The translations under genes were made by a program, and so were the position numbers. From NCBI GenBank assembly GCA_017432885.1, contig JAFRIE010000033.1:62001-126000 (forward strand): a stretch of 64,000 nt of DNA, written 5' to 3'. The stretch comes from Erysipelotrichaceae bacterium. GTDB taxonomy: Bacteria; Bacillota_I; Bacilli_A; Erysipelotrichales; Erysipelotrichaceae. The notes under the pieces are model-generated. The model was not told the DNA's origin. It ran no database searches and worked only from the letters and a program-made list of their open reading frames with translations. Positions 1-6,672 of this stretch are shown in pieces. Each line of letters opens with the position of its first letter. The stretch's first letter is position 1.

Positions 1-471
1 ACGGCTACCGGTCTCTACGAGGCAGGCTATGATGTCGTATTCGCATGCGGCGGCCAGGCCGGTCTGGGCGGATTCGATGCCGTTATCGAACAGCCGGAAG
101 GCAAGTGGATCGTCGGTGTCGATGGCGACCAGGGTTCCTACTTCGCTTCATTAGGCACAACGGAAGGCACCAACAAGGCTGCCAGAACGATTACTTCCAT
201 GCAGAAGAACGTCAACAACGGCTTCTATCAGGCTATGGAAAGACACCTGAACGGAAATCTGCCTTACGGATCCAATGAAAAATTAGGTCTTAAGGGCGAA
301 TACGTCAGTGTTTCCGTCAATGAAATCACAAAGGCTCTCTTCACGCCGGAACAGCTGGCTCAGGTCGAAAAGATCACTGCTGACATCATCAGCGGCGCTA
401 TCGATCCGGGAACGGCATTCGGTCAGCCTGACGGATGGTTCTACGGTACATTCGTACCTTCTATGCAGTAA
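1..471 (+). CDS. BMP-family nucleoside-binding lipoprotein, C-terminal part
   Basis: The reading frame is open from the first base and ends at TAA 469-471, so only the last 156 residues are present; the signal peptide and N-terminal lobe lie outside the window. The visible part has the hallmarks of the BmpA/PnrA (Med) family: a VVFACGGQAGLGGFDAV stretch followed by WIVGVDGDQ, the hinge and purine-nucleoside-contact region of this fold. As a surface lipoprotein it would deliver nucleosides to the ATPase and permeases encoded directly downstream. The intergenic hairpin after it suggests that it is made in excess over those partners. Family assignment is firm; the nucleoside substrate is inferred from the family and from the nucleoside hydrolase at the end of the cluster. 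Confidence 0.9.
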   Translation, partial: TATGLYEAGYDVVFACGGQAGLGGFDAVIEQPEGKWIVGVDGDQGSYFASLGTTEGTNKAARTITSMQKNVNNGFYQAMERHLNGNLPYGSNEKLGLKGEYVSVSVNEITKALFTPEQLAQVEKITADIISGAIDPGTAFGQPDGWFYGTFVPSMQ

Positions 472-519
472 TCTGCTGCGTCAATCAAATCAATACGATT
501 TAGATCACTAAGATCGATC

Positions 520-558
520 AGCCTCTGATATCGTTGAGGTATCAGAGGCTTATTTTTT
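520..558 (+). terminator. Hairpin terminator/attenuator between binding protein and ATPase
   Basis: An 11-base perfect stem (AGCCTCTGATA pairing with TATCAGAGGCT), a 9-base loop and a run of Ts lie between the binding-protein stop and the ATPase start. The next gene begins only 11 bases further on and no separate promoter is visible, so partial read-through is the likely role. Confidence 0.8.
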
Positions 559-569
559 AAGGAGATTCA

Positions 570-2120
570 ATGGATAACTATCTGGTAATGGAAAACATCA
601 CGAAAGTTTACGATAACGGAATCATGGCAAACGACCACGTAAACTTTTCAGCGAGACAGGGAGAGATCCACGCGATCTGCGGCGAAAACGGGGCAGGAAA
701 ATCAACTCTGATGAAGATGCTGTTCGGTATTGAACAGCCTGACCACGGTCAGATCATCATCAAAGGGAAGCCGGTTCATTTGACTTCCCCTACCAAAGCG
801 ATTGAAGAAGGCATTGGCATGGTGCATCAGCACTTCATGCTGGTTCCGTCTTTTACGGTTGCCGAGAATGTCATACTGGGAATTGAACCGGTAAAGGGCA
901 TGCGCTTTGATATGAACAAGGCGATCGAGATGACGGAGGAGGTCTGCAAGAAGTACGGTTTCGATATTAATCCGCGGGCGCGTGTGCAGGATATTACGGT
1001 CGGTGTGAAACAGAAAGTGGAGATCGTCAAGGCTCTGGTCAAGGGCTGTGAGATTCTGATCCTCGATGAACCGACGGCTGTTCTGACACCGCAGGAGACG
1101 GCGGAGCTTTTTGTTCAGCTGAAACTCCTGAGAGAGACCGGACATACGATCATTTTCATCTCTCACAAACTGAATGAAGTCAAGGAACTGTGCGACCGGG
1201 TTACGGTCATCCGTAAGGGCCGCACGGTAGGTGTATATAATGTTGCCGATGTAACGGAAGCGGACATCTCCAGAGCAATGGTTGGTGTCGATGTCGTTCT
1301 GGAAATTCCGAAAGAAGAAGCAAAGCCGAGGGACAATGTCCTGGTAGTGAAAGATCTTGGCGTCTATAATGATGCCGGAAAAAAGGTCGTTAAAAACATC
1401 TCGTTCTCGGTTCGGGAAGGAGAGATCGTCGGTATTGCCGGTGTTGAAGGGAACGGTCAGAGAGAACTGATCGATTCGATTGCCGGTCTGCATGTCTACT
1501 CGGAAGGATCGATCAAGCTTCTGGGAGAAGAAGTCGGCGGCAAGAACATCAAGGAACTGCGCCAGCTTGGCATGGTTCATGTTCCGGAAGACCGCATGAC
1601 GCTGGGTATTGCCGGAACAATGTCGATCAAAGACAATATGATTGCCGACAAGCTCGATGACGAAAGATACACCGGTAAGATCCTGAATAAACCGAAAAAC
1701 ATCAAGGAAGATACGGACAAGTGGATCAAGGACTATCTCGTTCTATGTAAGAACGGCGATCAACAGATCAACAATCTTTCCGGCGGCAACATTCAGAAAG
1801 TCGTCGTCGCCAGGGAATTCACTTCTTATAACCGTCTTCTGATCTGTGACCAGCCGACACGCGGTATCGACGTCGGTGCTTCTCAGTTTATCAGGGAGCG
1901 TCTGGTTCAGATGCGGGATGAAGGAAAAGCCGTTCTGCTGATATCGGCCGATCTGGGAGAGATTCTCAACCTGTCAGATACTTTGCTGGTTATGTACGGC
2001 GGGGAGATCGTCGCCTGCTTCAAGGATGTCAAGGCGGTTACGGAAGAGGACCTCGGTTATTACATGTTAGGAGTCAAGAAGATGTCGGAAGAAGAGATCG
2101 GAGGTGCACTGCATGCTTAA
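570..2120 (+). CDS. Nucleoside ABC transporter ATP-binding protein (two ABC domains)
   Basis: The 516-residue protein carries two nucleotide-binding domains in one chain, as in the YufO/NupA type that partners BMP binding proteins. Domain 1 has Walker A GENGAGKST at residues 38-46 and Walker B ending in LILDEPTAVLTP. Domain 2 begins near residue 260, has a degenerate Walker A (GVEGNGQRE) but a good LSGGNIQK signature, so only one site is likely to hydrolyse ATP efficiently. This asymmetry is usual for sugar and nucleoside members of the family. ATG 570 follows AAGGAG with good spacing. It is the energising subunit for the two permeases directly downstream. Confidence 0.93.
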   Translation: MDNYLVMENITKVYDNGIMANDHVNFSARQGEIHAICGENGAGKSTLMKMLFGIEQPDHGQIIIKGKPVHLTSPTKAIEEGIGMVHQHFMLVPSFTVAENVILGIEPVKGMRFDMNKAIEMTEEVCKKYGFDINPRARVQDITVGVKQKVEIVKALVKGCEILILDEPTAVLTPQETAELFVQLKLLRETGHTIIFISHKLNEVKELCDRVTVIRKGRTVGVYNVADVTEADISRAMVGVDVVLEIPKEEAKPRDNVLVVKDLGVYNDAGKKVVKNISFSVREGEIVGIAGVEGNGQRELIDSIAGLHVYSEGSIKLLGEEVGGKNIKELRQLGMVHVPEDRMTLGIAGTMSIKDNMIADKLDDERYTGKILNKPKNIKEDTDKWIKDYLVLCKNGDQQINNLSGGNIQKVVVAREFTSYNRLLICDQPTRGIDVGASQFIRERLVQMRDEGKAVLLISADLGEILNLSDTLLVMYGGEIVACFKDVKAVTEEDLGYYMLGVKKMSEEEIGGALHA

Positions 2121-3252
2121 GGAAAAACTGGCTGCCCTCAATCTGGCAAACATGAACGCACAACAGAAGCACTCGTTGCTTCGTATGGCCGTTTCAATTG
2201 CGATCGGTCTGGGACTGGCAACGCTGCTGATCCTTTTGACAAGCGACAAGCCGATGGATTCGCTGCGTTATTACTTTACCGCTCCGTTACAGAACGCCAG
2301 CTATTTCAGCTACTGGGTACAGAAGACCATACCGCTGATCTTTACCGGAACAGCCGTATGTATCATGTTCTCGGCAAACCAGTTCAACCTGGGTCTGGAA
2401 GGCTCGTTCCTGTTCGGCGGTCTGGTCGCTGCCGTGATCAACATCTATATAACCCCGTTTAATCCTGCGTTAGGCATTCCTCTTTCGCTGGTGGCGGGTG
2501 CTCTGGTTGGAGCGCTGATCACTTTCATACCGGCCCTGCTGGACAGACTGTTCAATGCATCGGTCATGGTTACATCACTGATGATGAACTACATCTGTCT
2601 GTGGTTCTCGACCTATCTGCTTTTCTCGCATCTGAAAGACCCGAGAAGCTCGAAGAACTCCTACAACTGGGCGGAAAAAGATCCGATCATGGTTCTGAAG
2701 TTCGGCAAAGGGAACCAGCAGCTTACGATCTACTTCTCTATTCTGATCGCGCTGCTTGTCGTCGTCCTGGCCTGGTTCTTCCTGTATCGCACGAAGACCG
2801 GTTATAAGCTGCGTACTGTCGGTGTTAACCACAACTTCGCAAGATACGTCGGTATCAATGCGGTATCCATCGCGATCGTCGTTCAGCTGATTGGCGGTGC
2901 CATCGGCGGAATCGGCGGTGCCTGCGAGATCATGTCCAACTATATCAACTATTCCTGGGTCGACCTGACCGGTTTCGGCTGGGATGGCGTCACGATTGCC
3001 ATTTTCGCGAAAAACAACCCGAAGAATGTACCGCTGGCAGCGATCTTCATTGCCTTCCTGAGAACCGGAGCCATGGTCATGTCCTACAAGACCAACATTC
3101 AGAACGACCTGACATCGGTAATCGAAGGTGTCGTTATTCTCTTCCTGCTGGCAGAAAAGTTCCTGTCCAAGACTTATCGTAAGATGATCGTCAAAGAGAC
3201 CGAAGAAAACAGAAGGCTGGAAGCGGAGATGCAGAAGAAGGAGGCGAACTAA
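2113..3252 (+). CDS. Nucleoside ABC transporter permease, first subunit
   Basis: This is a polytopic membrane protein of the BPD_transp_2 family (YufP-like), about 379 residues with roughly nine to ten hydrophobic segments. I chose ATG 2113 because GGAGGT at 2100-2105 is spaced seven bases upstream; an in-frame GTG at 2104 would sit inside that ribosome binding site. The start overlaps the end of the ATPase gene, which points to translational coupling. The C-terminal tail after about residue 345 is charged (REETEENRR-like) and cytoplasmic. Together with the next gene it should form the heterodimeric channel for nucleosides. Confidence 0.9.
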   Translation: MLKEKLAALNLANMNAQQKHSLLRMAVSIAIGLGLATLLILLTSDKPMDSLRYYFTAPLQNASYFSYWVQKTIPLIFTGTAVCIMFSANQFNLGLEGSFLFGGLVAAVINIYITPFNPALGIPLSLVAGALVGALITFIPALLDRLFNASVMVTSLMMNYICLWFSTYLLFSHLKDPRSSKNSYNWAEKDPIMVLKFGKGNQQLTIYFSILIALLVVVLAWFFLYRTKTGYKLRTVGVNHNFARYVGINAVSIAIVVQLIGGAIGGIGGACEIMSNYINYSWVDLTGFGWDGVTIAIFAKNNPKNVPLAAIFIAFLRTGAMVMSYKTNIQNDLTSVIEGVVILFLLAEKFLSKTYRKMIVKETEENRRLEAEMQKKEAN

Positions 3253-3255
3253 GGT

Positions 3256-4239
3256 ATGTTTGAATCATTCGTACAAATACTGACTAATCCGAATTTCTAT
3301 TCAAATGTCGTAGCGGTAACTCCTCCGATCCTGCTGGCAGCACTTGGGTGTGCCGTAGCGGAAAAATCCAATTCCACCAATATGGGTATGGAAGGCATCA
3401 TGCTGATATCGTCACTGACAGGCGTTCTGGCCTCCTACTATATCGGCCACAACAACCCTTGGCTGGAGCTTGTTGTCGCCATTCTGGTTGGTGGACTGCT
3501 GGGCTATCTGGTCGCTTTCTTTGCCTTGAAACTTCGAGTCGATATCATTCTGGTCGGCATTGCGATGAACCTGCTGGGTTCCGGCGGAACAGCCTTCTTC
3601 ATGTATGTGTTCACGGGTGACAGAAGCTCGACGAACTCTTTACAGACGGGCACACTGCCGCAGATCAACATCCCGTTTATTCAGGATATTCCTGTTTTGG
3701 GAAAGATCTTATCCGGACAGAACGTCCTGACTTATGTCTCATATGTCATGATCTTTGTCCTGTCTTATCTTGTCTTTAAAACCAAGCTCGGTGTCAGGAT
3801 CAGGGCTGTTGGCGAGAATGCGAACGCTGCCGAATCTGTCGGTATTTCATCTGTCAGGATCCGGACCATCGCTCTGATCATTTCCGGAATGCTGGGAGGT
3901 ATGGCCGGTGCCTTCATGTCATCCGCCTATGTCTCCTACTTTGCCAAGGATATCACTGCCGGTCGTGGCTTTATCGGTCTGGCTGCCTGTTCCATGGGCG
4001 GTGCAAACCCGGTCCCTACCGCATTAACTTCGATTCTCTTTGGTTTCTTCTACGCGCTGTCCAACTTTGCGCGAAACACGGGAATCTCCGACAACCTGAT
4101 CAAGATGTGGCCTTACATGGCGACGATCGTCGGTGTTGTCATCTATTCGATCAAGAAGACCAACGATGAAAAGAAGAGACTGGCAGGCGAAGCCGGTGAA
4201 ATCGTCAAGAAAGAACACAGACATTCGGAATTACATTAA
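3256..4239 (+). CDS. Nucleoside ABC transporter permease, second subunit
   Basis: This 327-residue polytopic protein of the same permease family is YufQ-like. It begins three bases after the previous stop, with GGAGG at 3239-3243. The sequence shows alternating hydrophobic helices and the conserved family segment around VGENANAAESVGIS, the cytoplasmic loop that contacts the ATPase. It pairs with the preceding permease. The cluster order (binding protein, ATPase, permease, permease) is the canonical one for BMP-type nucleoside importers in Bacillota. Confidence 0.9.
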   Translation: MFESFVQILTNPNFYSNVVAVTPPILLAALGCAVAEKSNSTNMGMEGIMLISSLTGVLASYYIGHNNPWLELVVAILVGGLLGYLVAFFALKLRVDIILVGIAMNLLGSGGTAFFMYVFTGDRSSTNSLQTGTLPQINIPFIQDIPVLGKILSGQNVLTYVSYVMIFVLSYLVFKTKLGVRIRAVGENANAAESVGISSVRIRTIALIISGMLGGMAGAFMSSAYVSYFAKDITAGRGFIGLAACSMGGANPVPTALTSILFGFFYALSNFARNTGISDNLIKMWPYMATIVGVVIYSIKKTNDEKKRLAGEAGEIVKKEHRHSELH

Positions 4240-4244
4240 GAAAC

Positions 4245-4268
4245 AAGGCGGTCTTTGGACCGCCTTTT
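4245..4268 (+). terminator. Intrinsic terminator after the permease genes
   Basis: A nine-base stem, AAGGCGGTC pairing with GACCGCCTT, with a TTTG loop and a short T tract, follows the second permease. The nucleoside hydrolase starts about 30 bases later, so read-through or a nearby promoter must serve it. Confidence 0.75.
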
Positions 4269-4299
4269 ACTACAGAAATTAAAATGTTTAGGAGAGAAA

Positions 4300-5283
4300 A
4301 TGAGAAAGATCATAATTGATACAGATACCGGTTCTGATGATGCCGTAGCAATCATGATGTGTCTGCGGGAACCCTCGGTAGAGGTTCTGGCATTGACAAC
4401 GGTCAGCGGAAACGTTCCGGTGGAACAGGCGACATTGAACTGTCTGATGTCGGCAGAGATCGCTGTAGGAGCCGACAGGATGCCTCCTGTCTATGTGGGT
4501 GCAGACAGACCTTTGATGCGAGACAGAGTCCATGCTCGCAACGTCCATGGAGATGACGGCATGTCGGATGCCGATCTGATCCATCCTTCGGTAAAACCGG
4601 TAGAAGGCGTTCATGCCTGCGATGCGATCATCGATCTGGTCAGGAAGTATCCTGACGAGATCGAAATTGCCGTTATCGGTCCGGTAACCAACCTGGCGCT
4701 GGCAATGATGAAGGAACCGGAAACGATGAAACATCTGAAATGCATCTGGACGATGGGAACGACTGGTTTTGGCAGAGGAAATACAACACCGGTGAGTGAA
4801 TTCAATGTTTATGCGGATCCGGAAGCGTATCGGGTCATGATGGACTTCGGTGTTCATGTCTATGTGGGCGGATACGATCTGTGTACGAGTGAAGCCGCCT
4901 GGTTTGATGAGGACACGGAAAGACTGCTTGGTTCCGGAACAAGGGCGGCAGACTATGCGGTTCGCTGCAACGAGAAGCTTGCACAGTTCTGTCTCGCTAT
5001 CGGCGGACAAAGAAGGATCGATCTCCCGGATGCCGTATCACTGGCACCGATGCTTTGGCAGGACGTCATCGTCGCATCCAGCGAATGCGTTTCTCATGTC
5101 TGTACGGAGCACAACGAGACCTACGGTCAGGTCATTTTCTACGACGGAAGGATGCTGGCGGGAATGGGACCGGGATTCGAAGGTGGCTACTACGGCAAGA
5201 AAGAGCCGAACTGCACCGTCATCTATCAGGTCGATAATCCGCTGTATAAGCAGAGGCTTGAGGAACTCCTAACCAGGGAGTAG
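4300..5283 (+). CDS. Inosine-uridine preferring nucleoside hydrolase family protein
   Basis: The 327-residue cytoplasmic enzyme belongs to the IUNH superfamily, which splits ribonucleosides into base and ribose. The N-terminal DTDTGSDDA at residues 7-15 supplies the calcium-binding and catalytic aspartates. The central VIGPVTNLALAM segment and GNTTPVSEFNVYADPEA are further family signatures. ATG 4300 is preceded by GGAGAG; a longer in-frame start at 4255 would include non-family residues and has no ribosome binding site. Position behind a nucleoside importer supports a salvage role: import followed by hydrolysis. Whether purine or pyrimidine nucleosides are preferred cannot be read from the sequence. 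Confidence 0.9.
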   Translation: MRKIIIDTDTGSDDAVAIMMCLREPSVEVLALTTVSGNVPVEQATLNCLMSAEIAVGADRMPPVYVGADRPLMRDRVHARNVHGDDGMSDADLIHPSVKPVEGVHACDAIIDLVRKYPDEIEIAVIGPVTNLALAMMKEPETMKHLKCIWTMGTTGFGRGNTTPVSEFNVYADPEAYRVMMDFGVHVYVGGYDLCTSEAAWFDEDTERLLGSGTRAADYAVRCNEKLAQFCLAIGGQRRIDLPDAVSLAPMLWQDVIVASSECVSHVCTEHNETYGQVIFYDGRMLAGMGPGFEGGYYGKKEPNCTVIYQVDNPLYKQRLEELLTRE

Positions 5284-5304
5284 AAACATTTCATAACAGA
5301 ATCT

Positions 5305-5330
5305 AAAAGCACCCGATCGGGTGCTTTTTT
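5305..5330. terminator. Bidirectional intrinsic terminator
   Basis: A perfect inverted repeat, AAAAGCACCC-GATC-GGGTGCTTTT, lies between the converging nucleoside hydrolase and sigma-factor genes. Its A-rich and T-rich ends allow it to act on both strands. Confidence 0.85.
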
Positions 5331-6564
5331 ACAGAATGTATTCCGTGATGCAGTCGTACCAGTGCATACACTCTTCGCCGTTGACGATCAGCTTTTCGTT
5401 TCCTTGCAGTTTTGTCTCGTCTGCCGATTCGAATCCGTCAAAGAGCCAGCGCCGGTTCTTCCGGTTGAAGCGCCTCCATAGAACGGTATGTCCGCTTCTG
5501 TCAATGTACTGTTCACTGACGGTATATTCATCGTAGGTGCAGACATCCATCAGACAGACGGTGTCATAAGTTTTTCCGTTGATGGTGACATCGTATCTTC
5601 CCACAAGATCCATGACTTCTTCTCCATCGGCGGTCGTGATGATATTACCGCTTCTTTTGATCAGTCCCTTCTGCTTCAGATGCGTCTCGTTGCCGATGTT
5701 GTCCGGACCGAAGCCCCAGTTGTTCAGAAAGACGTTCCCATCCAGAAAGGTATAGTATTTCATTACACCGTCTTCTTCGTGCCGTTCCGCCAGGTAGCGG
5801 CAGTGTGTTTCGGTAAGCTGGGCAATGAAATGCCTCTTGATCTTTTTTCTGTCATAAGACTCGATCGCTTCGACGGTAACACCCTGCAGTCCGTGGATCT
5901 CGGCTTTCCCCTTGCAGCGAAGCTCATAGGTCTCACTTCTTTTTCTTTCCGGAAAATCGTAGATCGCCCAGGCGATCCGGTTTCCTTCTTTCGGGATCAG
6001 GAACCAGCCCATCAGTTCTTCCCATAAGGTTTCAAACGGTTTTTCGTTTTTTTCTGTAATCGTATATTCCGGCATGATTTCCGGCAGTTTCTTGTTCATG
6101 GTTTCCTCCTTCGGATATCTTTCTTTAAAGTGTTTTCTGGCATAGTACAGGCGGCTCTTGACCGTGCCTTCCGGCAGCTTCAGTCTTGCGGAGATCTCCT
6201 TCAGGGAAAACTCGTCCCAATAGAAGAGATACAGGATCTGTCTGTCAGAAAGCGACAAAGAACGTAGTGTTTCTCTTACCGTATCGTCTATCGTCCGGTG
6301 GATAGACACCACGGGGATATCTTCTTCCAGAGGAACGGAAATATCCCTGGCTGCAGTCCGGTAGTAGTCGTTCACTTTGTTTCTGGCAATAGCCAGGATC
6401 CAGGCTTTGAAAGCTTCTTCGCTTTTTAGGCTATCGAAGTTTTCATAGGCGTTCAGATAGATCTCCTGCAGCAGATCTTCCCGGTCCGAAACCAAAGATA
6501 CCTTATACTTCACATAAGCCTCGACGTTGCTTCGGTACTTTTCCAGCAGTTCTTCAAAATGCAT
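5329..6564 (-). CDS. ECF-type sigma factor fused to an unknown C-terminal domain
   Basis: The 411-residue protein has two parts. Residues 1-155 are a complete ECF sigma factor: region 2 (DLLQEIYLNAYENF to ARNKVNDYY, about 10-75) and region 4 (LSLSDRQILYLFYWDEFSLKEISARL to EGTVKSRLYYARK, about 100-150). Residues 156-411 form a soluble, Trp- and Tyr-rich domain that I do not recognise; no transmembrane helix or zinc-finger anti-sigma motif is visible. The junction is exactly at an internal Met-156 preceded by AAGGAGG, so the C-terminal domain may also be made alone. Transcription diverges from the M16 protease gene. The domain could be a sensor or an inhibitor in cis; both are inference. Confidence 0.85.
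   Translation of the reverse strand: MHFEELLEKYRSNVEAYVKYKVSLVSDREDLLQEIYLNAYENFDSLKSEEAFKAWILAIARNKVNDYYRTAARDISVPLEEDIPVVSIHRTIDDTVRETLRSLSLSDRQILYLFYWDEFSLKEISARLKLPEGTVKSRLYYARKHFKERYPKEETMNKKLPEIMPEYTITEKNEKPFETLWEELMGWFLIPKEGNRIAWAIYDFPERKRSETYELRCKGKAEIHGLQGVTVEAIESYDRKKIKRHFIAQLTETHCRYLAERHEEDGVMKYYTFLDGNVFLNNWGFGPDNIGNETHLKQKGLIKRSGNIITTADGEEVMDLVGRYDVTINGKTYDTVCLMDVCTYDEYTVSEQYIDRSGHTVLWRRFNRKNRRWLFDGFESADETKLQGNEKLIVNGEECMHWYDCITEYIL
6097..6111 (-). promoter_or_regulatory. Internal Shine-Dalgarno and start codon inside the sigma-factor gene
   Basis: On the minus strand AAGGAGG (6111-6105) is followed by five bases and an in-frame ATG at 6099-6097. That is a near-ideal translation start at codon 156, the boundary between the sigma domain and the C-terminal domain. 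It would yield a separate product of 256 residues. Confidence 0.7.
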
Positions 6565-6637
6565 GTCAGATATCCTTCACCTATAAAGTCGTCATTAAGG
6601 ATGAAAAGGTTCAATCAACTTTAATATAAATCTATCA

Positions 6638-6646
6638 TGTTATAAT
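6638..6646 (+). promoter_or_regulatory. Extended -10 promoter of the M16C protease gene
   Basis: TGTTATAAT (TG-N-TATAAT) sits about 25 bases upstream of the protease start. No good -35 box is visible at the expected distance, which is typical of extended -10 promoters. Confidence 0.55.
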
Positions 6647-6672
6647 GGGTTTTGTATGTAGGAGGTAATGCG

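Noticed and set aside
702-1580. Minus-strand open frame of 292 codons opposite the nucleoside ATPase gene
   Set aside because: It mirrors a well-supported ABC ATPase gene with all motifs; no ribosome binding site or domain is visible on the minus strand.
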